Part shown: in pieces, positions 24,056 through 36,515 of the stretch
Layout: each line of letters opens with the position of its first letter
How positions within the stretch are numbered: the first letter of the stretch is position 1
DNA from: Pontederia crassipes
Lineage: Eukaryota > Streptophyta > Magnoliopsida > Commelinales > Pontederiaceae
Assembly (NCBI GenBank): GCA_030549335.1
Contig: CM060188.1
Coordinates: 5,084,001-5,148,000 of the forward strand
DNA: 64,000 nt
Reading direction: 5' to 3'
Made by a program: the position numbers and the translations under genes
Notes under the pieces: generated by a model
Databases searched by the model: none
What the model was told of the DNA's origin: nothing
The model's input: the letters and a program-made list of their open reading frames with translations, nothing else

Positions 24056-25205
24056 AAAAAGACAAAGGAAGAAAAAATAAATATAGGAGACAACAAGTGC
24101 ATGATGAACTAAATTGGTCTTGATGACTATCAAATCTAAAGATATTGTCAAGTACTCTCGTATCGTATTATCAAGGGGAAATTGTGTACTTTCCTAAGGA
24201 TACCCCAAAGCTTGGTATAAAAAAAAAGATGACGCATGAAAATAATATGGCCAAGTACCTTCTTTAAATGCTATATCTTTGTTTCTTTATGAAAACCAAA
24301 AGCTATGGCGTGCATATTTCTTCTTTTCACATGGTCTGGTATTCTTTATATCATAAACGAGGTCAAAGTCTAATATAATTAATTAATTGTTTGAATTTTT
24401 TATAGGAAAGACAGCCTTGAAAATAGGATCAAAGGGGCGTTCTATATAACACGTGTGTGTGTACACATACATATATAAATTAGGAATCAGGTCATCATAT
24501 TATAATAGACAATTCATTGAGTCAAAGATAAGGTCGTATGATTGAATCCTAGCTAAAATGTCCTTGTTGGAAGAGATGCCAATTAGTATATCATGCTGCT
24601 CATCAAAACATAAATCAAAGCTGCTAATTTTTTAACTGATTGCTCAGTTAGCTTCATGTATATTCATCGTGAACCAGCGCGCTTTACGGTTGATCTATTT
24701 CTGACCATTGAAACGAGAATGAAAGGGCCTTCCTTCATGTTTACATTGATATATTTAACTATGTACCGAGGACAGTTCCTCCATTGGCAGGATAAGCACC
24801 AGCTGCCTAACATTGTACTGCAAGTTACGCTTTCTCTATGCTTGTAACAGCACATAAGTCAGCTGGCTGCACAAGTTGCCCTCCTTTTTCTTCCTGTGCA
24901 CATGACCAACTTGGCTCTTGTTCACATACAAATGACTCAACATAAAAGAGTTAGGAGTAGCCGATTAAATAAAAGAAGTGATCACATTGCTGGGGAGCTT
25001 GATCCACATGCCAATGGTCCAAACATATATGTGCTAAAAGGTGTAACTAATTTTTCTCATGCAGATCCATGAACAGTATCTATGATCGAGAGGCCTCATG
25101 TCTAAGTAAACGAAGGGCGGCTAGAAAGTTTCAATGACTTGATCAAAACACCAGATACTTGATCGATCAAAGCACCAGATACTTGATCTGCTGGCTGATG
25201 GTAAT

Positions 25206-25267
<62 letters not shown>

Positions 25268-26069
25268 AGTCCATGATTTGAATCGGTAAGAAAAGGTTAT
25301 TCAATGAACCTGGTATTCTGTAGCACCTATCATCATATGTTTCAGATGTGGAAGGCATCAAGTTAACAAATGAGTTATATTCTTGAGAAAATTAATTGAA
25401 AGTGGCCAATTGAGACGTTTCACCTATGTTCCACTATTGTATGGGGTTCAAAATGTTGAGCTTGGTGATATGATTTTCTCAATTTTGCAGTACTCTGGCG
25501 GTACTGTTTCACCCAGTGCTGTTTTGGCATTCTTGTGACGAAGTCTGCAATATTTCGCTGTGCGTTAGTGGGGTTTCAACGTCTTCTATTCAGAATTCAG
25601 AGAGCTGTATTTAATGAACCCAAGCCCTAAAGTTTGAAGACAGTTCATGTTTATTCTTGCAGTGCAATTTTCTGTCATATACTATTTATTCATATTGATA
25701 CATATATTAATAACTAAAAAAAAGATCACAAAGAGCTAGGCAAGTTATATTCCCTGGAGTAATGCTTTGGGAGAATACAAAACAAGCATAGAAATTAACA
25801 CAAAATGCTAGAAGTAGGTACTTGAAAGTTTTCTTTTTTTGGCTAAGGTATATGAAAGTTGAAACATGTTTTTCTGACTTCTTATCCATATATAATTAAT
25901 TATTTTTCTGACTTCGTATCCATATATAATTAAGTAAACCCCATTTACACCCTAAGAAACTTCAATTTTTTTTTCTGAGAGAACAATCCAATATCTAACT
26001 TATGTGCATTCTTTTGTTAATACTGAGTCATTCCTTCTCCTTAGAAAGCATCACATTAGAACTTGAGTA
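24056..26069. other. Intergenic DNA
   Basis: No gene is supported. It holds the TC microsatellite at 25208-25263. Short frames lack domains. Confidence 0.55.
25208..25263. repeat. (CT)n microsatellite, 56 bp
   Basis: An uninterrupted CT run. Confidence 0.97.
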
Positions 26070-26161
26070 CACTACAAGAAAAATACGCATAAATTTTCGA
26101 CATCGCAATTTTCGACGACATTTGCCATAGAAAGAAATCCTTTCCAAATACCGTTGTAGTG
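26070..26161. mobile_element. Minimal CACTA-type element, 92 bp
   Basis: It starts CACTACAAGAAAAATACGC and ends CGTTGTAGTG, with GTA on both sides (26067-26069, 26162-26164) as a perfect 3-bp duplication. The interior has TTTTCGAC, CATCGCAA and TTTTCGACGAC words of the large CACTA family at 59.8-63.8 kb. It looks like an extreme deletion derivative. Confidence 0.75.
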
Positions 26162-28249
26162 GTATCGCTCATGTTTATTCAATTAAATGTCTCCTTCGCT
26201 AGAAAGAAGTCATGTGCAACGATAGGATGCACAATTATATTTTTTTTTTAAAGGATTCACTACAATACAGAACCGGGAGCAGCACCTTACGTATGTGTTT
26301 CCAGTAAAGAAGATGCATTGACTGCAACAAAGCTATAAAAAATAGTAGCTGAGAGGGTAAAGATAAAACAAAACCAAAGGAAGGAAGAGGGTCCTCTCCT
26401 CGAAGTAAAGTTTCTGTTATTGCACCACTTAATGACATTCACACTTTTCTCTGACACTGAACAGCAACTAAAGCACAGAGGGCAGCGGATCCCATGAAAG
26501 CGCAGGACGAGAGCAACCTCTCATGCACCATGATGACAAGATGGCTCTCAGTTCTGAAACGGTAAAGTAAAAGGGGAAAAAAGAAGGGAAGGCGAAGGGA
26601 GGAGTAATGTGATCTGTATGATCAGTTGCAACTATAGAACTAAAATGTTGGAGAATTTAAGCAACAGTAGAGTAGAGACAGAAGATGTAGGGTTACAGTG
26701 AACAATAAAAGGGGAGGTCGTCGAGAGCATTTGGTGTGTTCGAGGGGCATCTCTCCAAAAGGCTCAAGGGGGTTGGGGGGTGGTCCTGTCTGAGTGCTCG
26801 GAGCTGTAGAATGCGGGAGAGGAAGGCCCTGCCGTCCTCTCTTGCTGTGACACCATTAATGGCCTTCTGGCATAGGACAAAACACAGGGGAAGGGATCAT
26901 TAGAAGGAGGTGGAAATTTTCTTCTCTTTCTTTTGGCTTTTGTTGCATGGTGCAAGTGTGGTGGGGGTGACTTAGGTTTGCATAGGGCCGCCCACAAGGT
27001 GAGCACTGCAGTAAAGTATGGTGTGGAGCGCCCATCGATATCGCCGTTGCATGTCTCTGTTGCTTTCTTCGCTACTCTGATGCAAGGCCTGAAACCTTGA
27101 GCTTTCAGCTGGTTGCCATCTGATTGGGAACAAAAGTATAGAGCATGAAGAAGGAAGGAGCAATCGAAAAAAAAAAGAGAGAAAAAAAGCGAAATGGAAA
27201 GAATAATGAATGATGTCAAGAACAACCTTTTTTTTTCCTGTGCAGCTACCAACTTTTTGCTTTAATTTAACAGTTCAGTGTTTACAGTCTTTTCTTGAAG
27301 TTGTGATCAATCGGCATAATGTGTACATTAGTCTTGTCAAGGGAAGTATTTTATTCTTGTTGTATCAAGTATTGGCCTCACGATCACATCCATAGACATG
27401 CATTAGTTGTCAGAACAAATTTGCAATTTTTTTTTCAAGATACATGTGTAGCAAGTTGTCAAATAGAGAAGATGCTACTTGCTCATCATACATGGTCCAC
27501 ATCAGAAAGGAGAAAAAAAGAAACTAACTAAAAGATGCACCTGGTCAGCTAAATTTTAAATGTGACTGCTAAGTGCAACTAAACTTTTGTGAAGTTTCAA
27601 TCAGGAAAAAAAATGAAGTCTTGCAGCCGGCCAAAAAGCCATGGACAGCCACTATATTATTCTTCCCTTCATGGGATTTATTTGGTCAAAAACAGGCAAA
27701 AGGGAGTATGCATGCATTTGAAAACTTCAACTGATGTCTAAAATATTTGGAAGGTCTTTTACCAAGAGTTCAAATATATCAATAATCTCCATATTCATCA
27801 GCGTGTCAAAAGTTCAGCATCACTGTTTCCATGTAATCATTTGGTGGAAAAGTAAAAGGCAAGCAAAAAGAAGGGGAAAGGAAAACCATTAAAATGGGGA
27901 GTTGGGGTTTGGCATCTGCCGCTATCTTAATTTCTTCAACTTAAAGAAGTCTTAATGATAGATATATGTCTACTGTGCACCTTTTAGGGTTAACAACATT
28001 AATTGACAACTTCTGATTGGTATATTATACCACAAAAAACATCAATGGTCTTTCTTACGTGCACTAGGATTGCTTCTGGCTTTGTTAACTACTGTGTGAT
28101 AATTGTGTTTCAAGACTCTAAGATTCATGCATAAATACGCAAATGTACTGCCAATACAAATTCAAGAAGCCTAAAAAAACACATCATAAAAAAAATTTCT
28201 TTCTCGGTAAAGAATATATAGGTTTTTTTAATGGATTTAATGGGGTATA
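26162..28249. other. Intergenic DNA; one doubtful ORF
   Basis: The longest frame is 26764-27252 on the minus strand (162 codons). Its N-terminus is a Phe/Ser-rich string from low-complexity sequence and its C-terminal half is basic and proline-rich; I recognise no family. It may be part of a transcript but is not called as a gene. Confidence 0.45.
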
Positions 28250-28945
28250 AGGCATATGACCCTTGTACACTGCCCGCCCACCTTACAATCTAATTGGGCG
28301 GTGGACGACTGGCGGCTGCGAGGCACAGCGGCGAGACACGAGGGGCTAGGCGATGGAGGCTGCCAGGTGATTCGATCTCTCCCTCTTTCTCCCCGATTCG
28401 ACGGTGACGAGACGAGGGCGGCCGATTGCAAGGGATCTGACGAAGCGAGGTCCGCGATCTACTCTCCCACTTTCTCTGCGATTGACGACGAGGACAACGA
28501 GGACAACGAGGGAAGCTATAGGGATGAGAGATCGTGCACAAGATAGGTGAGGGAAGCTACAATGATCGATGATGATCTATTCTCATTCTTTCTCTTTGAT
28601 TGACGGCGAGGCGGCTACTGCTCAGGCATATGATGGCCTGTCCTCCTCTGGCAAGTGAACATGAATCTCCTGTCCTCCCCCGACGGCCCCGCCATCAACC
28701 TCCTCCTCTTCCTCCTCCTTCTCTTCCTCTCCGCCATCCGTCTCCCTCGCAGTCAATGTCCCCATCGACTAGGACTCCTCCAGCTTCTGCTTTTGTCCCT
28801 TCCGTCGGTGCGCCACCGGTCGACGCTCTGCCTTCAAAGTGATGAAAAAAAAGATGCGCAACGTCCATCGTCAAATTAGATCTGATGGTGGACGTTGAGG
28901 CGTATGACCATCATACGTTTGAGCAAGCGTATGATGGTCATTAAA
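28250..28945. other. GC-rich island, possible captured fragment in an element
   Basis: A GC-rich block of about 0.7 kb sits between AT-rich flanks. Several overlapping frames (28256-28546 plus, 28290-28541 minus, 28600-28842 and 28655-28879 plus) are open but show no known domain. The left side has GCATATGACC and the right end carries a perfect hairpin with ATGACCATCATACG. It may be a non-autonomous element carrying host sequence; ends and target-site duplication were not found. Confidence 0.35.
28904..28941. repeat. Perfect 14-bp stem hairpin
   Basis: ATGACCATCATACG at 28904-28917 is exactly complementary to 28928-28941, with a 10-nt loop. It lies at the right edge of the GC-rich island and about 375 bp upstream of the TIM13 start. 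Confidence 0.85.
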
Positions 28946-29075
28946 TCTTTTTTATTACCAATAAACTTGAACAATCCCTTTAATTTTCTATTGAAATTAT
29001 TTCATTCGTGTACTCTTGGTGTGGAGACGTTAAATTTTCATTTTTAATATGAGCCCCATTGATCTTCTAAAATTG

Positions 29076-29243
29076 AGCCCATGAATCAGGAAGAATGTTT
29101 AAATAATTGGGCTTAAAATTATGATCATAAATAGCCTTCAATCTTAAGTGGGCCTAGGACGATTTTATTAGGCTCAATAATTATGATAGGCGTAAAAGAT
29201 GGCCCATCCAATACCTAATTTTAACCAAGGGGTTTAGGGTTTA
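29076..29243 (+). promoter_or_regulatory. TIM13 promoter: site II elements and telo-box
   Basis: Four TGGGCY or complementary motifs lie at 29076-29081, 29108-29113, 29149-29154 and 29201-29206, followed by the telo-box TTTAGGGTTTA at 29233-29243, 74 bp before the start codon. In plants this pairing is typical of nuclear genes for mitochondrial and ribosomal proteins and drives expression in growing tissue through TCP-class factors. It fits the TIM13 identity of the gene that follows. Confidence 0.75.
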
Positions 29244-29316
29244 TCTCAGTTCTCAAGGTTCCTTTGTCTCGGTGTTGTACCGCTTTCAGCACTCCGATCT
29301 CCTCCTGCAAGCAACG

Positions 29317-32300
29317 ATGGACTCCTTCTCCTCGCCCTCGTCATCGAGCATGTCGTCGGAGCCGTCGGCCGAAGCAATCATGGACCAGGTCAAGGCCCAA
29401 CTCGCCCAAGCTTACGCTGAGGAATTTCTCGAGGTCCGATATCTTTCCTCTGTTCGATCGTTCATTTAAAGTTTTCCACTTCGGAGTACTTCATTTGGTG
29501 CAGTTTGGCTAAATCATTTTTTGTCATCATGGGAAATTCTGTGTTACCTGAAATTTGTGATATGCACCAGAGCTGTTTGTTGTTATGCCACTATGGTATC
29601 TTCTGTCTTGTTTAATTTGATTGGGGAACTTTCTTTGGGGAATATGGATATGTTTCCTGTGCTTATCGATGGTTGAGAATTCGAGAATAAGAGTGATCTG
29701 CGATTGACTGAGCTGAAACCTGTGCAGAAGGCAGTGAAATGCCTCTTGTTTGGAGAAGCAGGTTGTTTTGCTTTTCTGTCTGTTATAAAGTTTATGTTCT
29801 TGGTGGAAGATGGATCCGAGTGTTCCTACTAGGAGTCATAATAAACATTCCTATCAGGAAATGTTTTTGCTGAAGGACTATTTGGGGTTCATTCACTTGA
29901 ACTTGTTTTCCACACGTTTTATGCTTGGAGTTTGCATGGACGTTTACAAAAGAGAACTTTTCTAGCAGCAGGCTGTGAGTGTTCATACTATTTGTTGTTT
30001 CTTGATAAAGGATTATGTGAGGTAGATATATAGTCCCTGTTTCCGTAACTAATAATTCCATCCCTATTGGATTTGAAATAAAGTTGTCTTGCTTCACTAT
30101 CTCTCATATATGGGGAAAAAATCTGAGCAAACCAAATCTTAGATCTGAAATTAAATGATTTGTGAGGGTCAACGTTGACCTTTGATGAAGCCATCATCTA
30201 TCCCCTTGTATACTGAACAACTTGGTCGATTACCCTAGAGAGTTGAACAATTTTAACAAGTGCATAGCCTCTTCGGAGACATCCAATATGTAGAAAAAAA
30301 ACTAGTGCATATCGCAAGTCTCGATCATCAAGCTATGGACCATTTTGTTGTAATTGTCTTTGTGTTGATGACCATGACCTTGATACTTTGACCTAGACCT
30401 TGTAAAGTTGATTTTAGGGTCTATTTGCTGTCATTGCTTTTGTGAACAAAGTGGCTCAAATTTTGCTGCAGAAATATAGTAATGACTTGAGGCTCACCTC
30501 CATGTCAAAGTCATTGTAATATGACCATGATCTTTGCCAAGATATGATGGGATTCCTTATTTTTAATGAGAGTCATAAAGTTTATCCCTTTAGATGCCAT
30601 TGTTTATGTGAATTTAGTAGATCTGGTACAGTTTTTCTTGTGATAGGTCCTTACACCCTTTTCGAATTGACTGTTAAACCCCATTGTACTAGATGCTTGA
30701 TCAGATATTATGAGATTCATTATAAGAAGGTCTGGTTCTTAAAGTTTTGCCTTCTAGTTGTCATTATGTATGTTTTTTTGTATTACCAAGCAAATTTGGA
30801 AATCTGATGCAATTCTTGTTATGGTTTGCTACAGACCTGCACCATTGATGAACTAATTTTTTATCACTGAATGGAGGAAAGCCACTGGAGTTCTTTGTGA
30901 TAGAAAAGTACCCAATAAAGTTAAAGGGAAATTCTATCGTACTGCTATAAGACCGGCAATGTTATATGACAGTGAATGTTGGGCTATGAAGGGACAACAT
31001 GAACGTAAAGTGGGGGTAGCCGAAATGAGGATGTTGAGATGGATGTGTGGTCATACAAGATTAGATAAGATTAGGAATGATCATATACGTGAACGAGTCG
31101 GAGTGGCTCCTATTAGTAAGAAAATGGTAGAAAATCGTTTGAGATTGTTTGGTCATGTTCAGAGAAGACCATTGGATGCGCTAGTAAGAAGAGTAGATCA
31201 AATAATTTGGAGTCCGATTAAAAGAGGGAGAGGGAGGCCAAAACGGACACTTGGCGAACTAATAGAGCAAGATCTATTGGTGAATAATATACCGAAAGGT
31301 TTGGTTACTAATAGAGCGGAATGGCGTCGTATAATCCATGTAGCCGACCCCACCTAGTGGGATAAGGTTTTGTTGTTGTTGTTGAATTTGTTATAATTTT
31401 CCCACTTATTGTCACCTCATATGTATAATACGATCAATGTTGTCAAACTCGTAAATCGGAGTCGACACGGAAAGGCTAGATAAACACGTAAAACGTGAGA
31501 TCGTAACACGGATCGGCCGATTCTACCAAATTCATATTTTATATTAAATTAATAGTAATTCTACTTAGAACCTAATTTACTTATAAACTAATAATCCAAT
31601 ATGATTCAGAAAATGTAATAATAATTAATTATTTAATAATCTATGATTTATTAAGTTATAATAATTAACAAATTAGCAATACATTCCGAGAAACAAGAGA
31701 AAACCAAAAAAATAAAAATTGTACCGAGTCACAAACAAAAAAAAATAGGAGAGAGGACGAGGAAACCAAAAGACTGTACCGAGTCACAAACCAAAAAAAA
31801 AAGAAAACAGGAAACCAAAAAAAATAAAAACTGTAGGAGTAAAGAGGACGAGTGTCCTCCCTGCTCGAGTAAAGCCTTAGCTCGAACACGGTGGCTTGAG
31901 CAGAATAGGAGAGAGAAGGAAGATGGAGAGAGGAGGGAGAAGGAGCGAGAGAGGGGCGAACAAAAGCTGGCGCCGGCGAGCAGTGGCATGCCCCGAACAG
32001 CGGCGTGCGGCGGTGAACAGCGGCGTGCGACGAACAGCAGTGGCGGCGAACACCAGCCGCGGCGGCGAACAGCATCAATGTTGAACAGTTTGGATTTGGG
32101 GCCCGAGTAACTTAGGGCATAGCGTGATACGAACTCAGGTAACAAAAAAAATGGTTTGGGTGGGACTCGGCTGGACGCCGTGTCCACCGATTTTACGAGC
32201 TAGCACGCGGTTTTATCGCGTGCTGGTTGAGAACGATTTTCCTTTGAGTTGACTCGTTTTCCTTGGATGATATCGTAAACTCGTCCGATTCCACGAGTTA

Positions 32301-33448
32301 ACTCGCGATTTTGACAACATTGAATATGATACTTTGTTATAAAGTCACATGCACGGCCATGTTACTAAAATGTATGGTACTTTTTTATAAAAAAAACCAA
32401 AAAAAAAACTATGCTTTTTAATGACATGACCATGCATATGACTTTGTGGATTCAGCCATAATCTGTTTGTGCTGTAAAACCAACTTACCATTTAGTTCAG
32501 AAACTTACCAATGTGACAATATTGTATATCTTATCTTTTGTCTAAATTGTGCATATCTATTTTTTTTACGAAAAAGACAGAGGAATTACACACATAGAAG
32601 AACATGTGAATTTACAAGGTTCATCCTATACTCCTCTAGCGGTGACGATTTTTGTTGATGTGAAAATAATTAATAATTACAAGGATGCATAATAATCCAG
32701 TCCTCAGCAAGTCTCCCGCCTCTATAATATAGAGTCATAAAAGATTTACAATTGGGTTATGATTTATCATATTTTTTATGATAATTCTTTTGTTCCTCCA
32801 AATAAAAAAATGATTGTTCTTCAAGTTGACTTGTTAGAGGTTTCATTTGTAGGTGACAAAGCAGTTGTTTGTGCTATTAAGACATGCAATTAGTGTAGTT
32901 CTCTTTATGTTTATTAAAAATGAGAATGCAATCTTACATAGTAGTTATTGCTGAACCCTTGATACTTTGCTGTTATTTGAAATGCAAACCCTGTTATTTT
33001 TATTATGGAATATGTTCTTGGATCACATTGTTTTTACTATATTTTTACAAGCGACATGGTCCACAATAGACTATGGTCTTCTGTCCATTTTCGTCCCAAC
33101 ATACCTATAAATAAATATGGCAATTGTTCACATACTGTGGGCATGCACATAGTAGAAGTTGAAGTTCGCAGAAGTAATTTTTGTCTAATGTTTTGACTTG
33201 TTGGGATGGACCTAATTTTCATCACAATGGTCCAGTCTTTATTGTCTTCATAGATCCTTGAAAAAGCACACAATTGCTAATATGCACTCATGTGACAGAC
33301 TGTAAGGAGCAAGTGCTTTGCAAAATGCGTCACAAAGCCTGGTTCAAGCTTGGGTGGGAGCGAAAGCAGTTGCATCTCCCGATGTGTTGAGCGTTATATT
33401 GAGGCCAGTGGCATAATTGCACGAGCTCTTTTCAGTTCACCTCACTAG
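29317..33448 (+). CDS. TIM13: Mitochondrial import inner membrane translocase subunit TIM13
   Basis: Two exons, 29317-29433 and 33299-33448, join in phase 0 to an 88-aa protein. The intron is 3865 bp with GT-AG ends. Residues 1-20 are serine-rich, followed by IMDQVKAQLAQAYAEEFLE in exon 1 and the twin CX3C motif in exon 2 (CFAKC, then CISRC 14 residues on), the hallmark of small Tim proteins. Length and sequence fit plant TIM13 (about 87 aa). In the intermembrane space TIM13 pairs with TIM8 in a hexamer that chaperones hydrophobic precursors; the four cysteines form two disulfides through the MIA40 pathway. The ATG at 29317 begins MDSFSS as in other plant TIM13s. The intron carries an RTE fragment and an hAT-like element. 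Confidence 0.93.
30863..31386 (+). mobile_element. 5'-truncated RTE-clade LINE in the TIM13 intron
   Basis: An open frame from about 30863 to 31357 encodes the C-terminal end of a LINE ORF2: GVLCDRK, then GKFYRTAIRPAMLY, MRMLRWMCG, and ends HVADPT before TAG. The catalytic reverse transcriptase motifs are absent because the copy is truncated at its 5' end. After the stop, GTGGGATAAGG leads to a (TTG)n tail at about 31372-31386, the typical RTE 3' end. It lies in sense orientation within the TIM13 intron and should be removed by splicing. The frame is intact, suggesting a fairly recent insertion. Confidence 0.88.
31435..32322. mobile_element. hAT-like non-autonomous element, 888 bp
   Basis: The termini are inverted repeats: CAATGTTGTCAAACTCG at the left and, on the other strand, CAATGTTGTCAAAATCGCG at the right. 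Flanks are AATACGAT (31427-31434) and AATATGAT (32323-32330), an 8-bp duplication with one mismatch, which points to hAT. The interior is AT-rich on the left, with a GC-rich GCGGCG-type patch at about 31960-32080; frames there lack known domains. It lies 48 bp beyond the RTE tail within the same intron. Confidence 0.75.
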
Positions 33449-34664
33449 TTTCAAGCAGAGCCAGGATTATTTGACACTTCATTTTTGTCTCGCCGGGAGC
33501 TGGAACATTTCTTCTTGAGTGCTAATTACTTGTGATCGTCTTTCTTGCATGAACACAGAAGGATAAAAACATCATTGTGTGGTGTAAGATTTCTTATTAT
33601 CTGGACAATTTGAATGCCACTATTTTGATCATTTATGCCATTGCAAACATTTCAAATAAATGAATATCTAGTATTAATCCATTAGCGACTTTACCCATAC
33701 ATATTTTGATACTGTGTCGTTTCTGGTCTACTAAATTGACTGAGAGCAAAAATAATTTATCATTTTATCAAATTTATTATATTGGCTCGTTAGTCTCTTC
33801 ATTTATTAATAATTGTTCTTTTAATCTCCATCATCTTCTTACTATTATTAATGTTGGACTAGGTTATGAACACTTTTTTTTTTCTTTCATTCAGTTTAGA
33901 ATTTGTTAATAATTTCAATTTTAACTTACAAATTATGATTTTATTATTTTTTTCATAAATGTATATTATAATATAAATTAATTATATATTTATTATATTA
34001 TATATGATATTTATCATATTAGATGAATTAATTATGAATGGTGCAACAACACTGTAATATAATTAGTACAGTACAATATGATATATATAATAGTATATAC
34101 ATAAATTTTAATTTTTCTTAATTTAGTTTGCAATAAGCTCAAATTAAATAATTAATCACCAATTATACGATATATCTTTATCTATAGAATATATAATTTT
34201 GTCATAATGTTTTTTTAAAATATTTATTTGTTACTTCTATCATAAAAAAATCAAAGATGCGAAATTAAAAAAATGAAAGAGTAGAAAATTTAACATTAAA
34301 TTTAAAATTACTTCTGGCGTTCCGGTGAAATTACTTCTCTTTCGACACAATCGTTCGGAAAAGTAAGATAACAAACTTGCTACTGATGAAGTCGTAAGAA
34401 ATTAAAGAGCTTACAAATCCCATAATTAATAATACGTTTGTGACATGGAAATATTTCTCATGTCGTCGTGCATGAAACTCTTTTACGCACGACCAAATAA
34501 TAGCCAATTACAAGCATTTCACCAGAAAAGAGAAAAAAAAAGACCAGAAAAAAAAAGAAAATTAACATGAAATCATCTCACTTTATTTCGTCGAATACAA
34601 TAGAAAAAGGAATCCCATCAATCACGTTCCCGGAGGAATGTCGCGGCATAAATTGCATCAAGAA
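33449..34664. other. AT-rich spacer between TIM13 and the peroxidases
   Basis: The first part is TIM13 3' UTR. The region 33660-34300 is very AT-rich. No gene or clear element is seen. Confidence 0.55.
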
Positions 34665-35961
34665 TCAGTTGGTCTTCCTGCAGTTGCAGCGTATCTCGCC
34701 GTTCTTCCCGGTGAGAACTCCGACGCGGCCCATCTTCACCATCGCCGCCCCGAATTTCTTCATGAAGAGATTGGGGTTGGACGCGAGCTGCTTCACCTTG
34801 GCGGCCGTGGCGGCGGTCGACATGAGCGTCTGGTCGGAGGTGAAGAGGCCGCGGCGCGCCAGGACGCCCTTGTAGTAGCTGACGTCGAATTTGGCCGGGC
34901 TCGGGGGATCCATGAACACGTCCTCGTCCACGGGGCTCTTCTTGGGGCACGTCCTCTGCAGCTGTGCAGCGTACTTGGGGTCCAACGTCGGGTCCACGCT
35001 GTAGTTGGCGCTGTAGTTGTAGAGCCTGTTGGTGAAGGAGCTGCAGTGCGCATCGCCGATCGTGTGCGCCCCTGCGAGCAGAAGCCAAAGTTAGAATTGA
35101 AGCAGGCGCAGGAGGGACATCTGAACAGTTAACTAAACAACATGCAGGTCCAGAGCACCTGAGAGAGTGACCAAGTCATCAAGGTTCAGTCCTTTCTTGG
35201 TGAAGAAAGGGAGCAGTTTCTGGAGCCCCACGAATGGCGGAGGTAGGTCCACTGTGTCGGCTGACCTGGATGTCCTGCCGTCCCTTCTCCCTGCCGGAAC
35301 TTGGTAGGTCATTCCTCCGGCCTGCCATATATTTTATTTCCAAGCTTATATAGTTAGGCAACGAAATGTTGGATCCAACATATATCGAGATGGGCATTCA
35401 AAAGCAGGAGGTTGGCGTTGATCCTACAAGCACAATGCTGTCTCTCGCTGCAAACGCGAGAACGTCGGCGCACGAGACGGTCCGATTGCACGCGGCCTCC
35501 AAGCGCTTCTTGATGCTGTCGATGACTTCGAACCCATGCAGGCTTCTGTTAGGCACTGCGTCCTTCTCCGCCTTGTTGCCTCTGGTGGAGTCAATCAGAA
35601 CAGAACCATCGCAACCCTGATAATATAAAAGTGATCATGGCATGTTCGCACGATCACATAGTTTAGATACATGCAGGGGATAAATATGTGTAAATATAGA
35701 TGAGTGAGACGCAGATTAAGTTATGCCTAAGTAACTGACCCTCACGAAGCAGTCATGGAAGTGCAGCCGCAGCAGCGCAGGGGCGATGCCTGAATCTGCA
35801 CGCACGGCCTTCTGCACCTCCTGCTTGACGATGAGCTCGGCCTTGGGGCAGCTCTTGCTGTAGAACCCAGCTTTAAGCTGGGCATCTGACGTTGATGCGC
35901 CGGCAAGGAACACTGCCACCAGAAGTAGGACGAGCAGCACATCTCCTCTCATCAGGGCCAT
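34665..35961 (-). CDS. Class III secretory peroxidase, copy A
   Basis: Four exons (35961-35740, 35616-35428, 35321-35159, 35071-34665) join to 326 aa, with introns of 123, 106 and 87 bp in phases 0, 0 and 1, the classic plant peroxidase layout. Residues 1-27 are a signal peptide; the mature protein begins [21 protein letters not shown] (about 64-72) carries the distal Arg and His, GCDGS the calcium site, and GAHTIG in exon 4 the proximal haem His. All eight conserved cysteines are present, plus an extra one in the C-terminal RCNCRKTN. The usual CPGTVSC is CNRTVSC here. It would be secreted to wall or vacuole and oxidise phenolics with H2O2. It resembles the peroxidase 5 group. Confidence 0.94.
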
Positions 35962-36100
35962 TTTTCTCCAGGGAAAGCAGCGGCTCAGCAGGAGCTGCTG
36001 CTACAAGCGAGATCTCCCCTGAGTTAATTTATGTGTTCTTCGCTCGTCCTACTTTTGCTTGTAGATCTGAGCAGTGCCTTGTGAATTCTCTCACTGGTGT

Positions 36101-36109
36101 CTATTTATA
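36101..36109 (-). promoter_or_regulatory. TATA box of peroxidase A
   Basis: The minus strand reads TATAAATAG about 140 bp upstream of the peroxidase A start codon, a good match to the plant TATA consensus. Confidence 0.65.
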
Positions 36110-36467
36110 CCTCACCATATGCCAGGAATGAAAGCTGAAACACTTTGTGGAATGGCTGACAAGTGACATCTTAATGAATAAATTATGTAGACAGTAGACA
36201 CCCCTTCGACGTGCAGTCCCGTTTTATGGCCGGACGTGCTAACATGTCCTCTACTGCAGGCTTGGAGGAAAGATTGTAAATTTATTTTATAAAAAGGAAG
36301 TGTACACAATAAGTTAGGAATCGAATTTATTTTCGCTTAAATAATATCTCAAATCCAATTTTTGTCCATGTAACGAAAGTTGAAATTTCATATGTTATTG
36401 GATCGATTACAATGTACATATTCGCGTTGAGTTCCTTTCTCTAATTGCTGGGTCATATCCTTCCCAA

Positions 36468-36515
<48 letters not shown>

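Noticed and set aside
26764-27252. 162-codon minus-strand ORF
   Set aside because: Low-complexity hydrophobic start, basic proline-rich end, no recognised domain and no supporting promoter; not enough to call a gene.
30959-31357. Independent host gene inside the TIM13 intron
   Set aside because: The protein is the C-terminal part of an RTE LINE ORF2 and ends in the RTE tail with TTG repeats.
34618-35132. Long frames on both strands over the peroxidase A last exon
   Set aside because: They are shadows of the GC-rich exon; only the frame with GAHTIG and the NCRKTN end fits the family. The same applies at 42764-43249 and 47917-48539.
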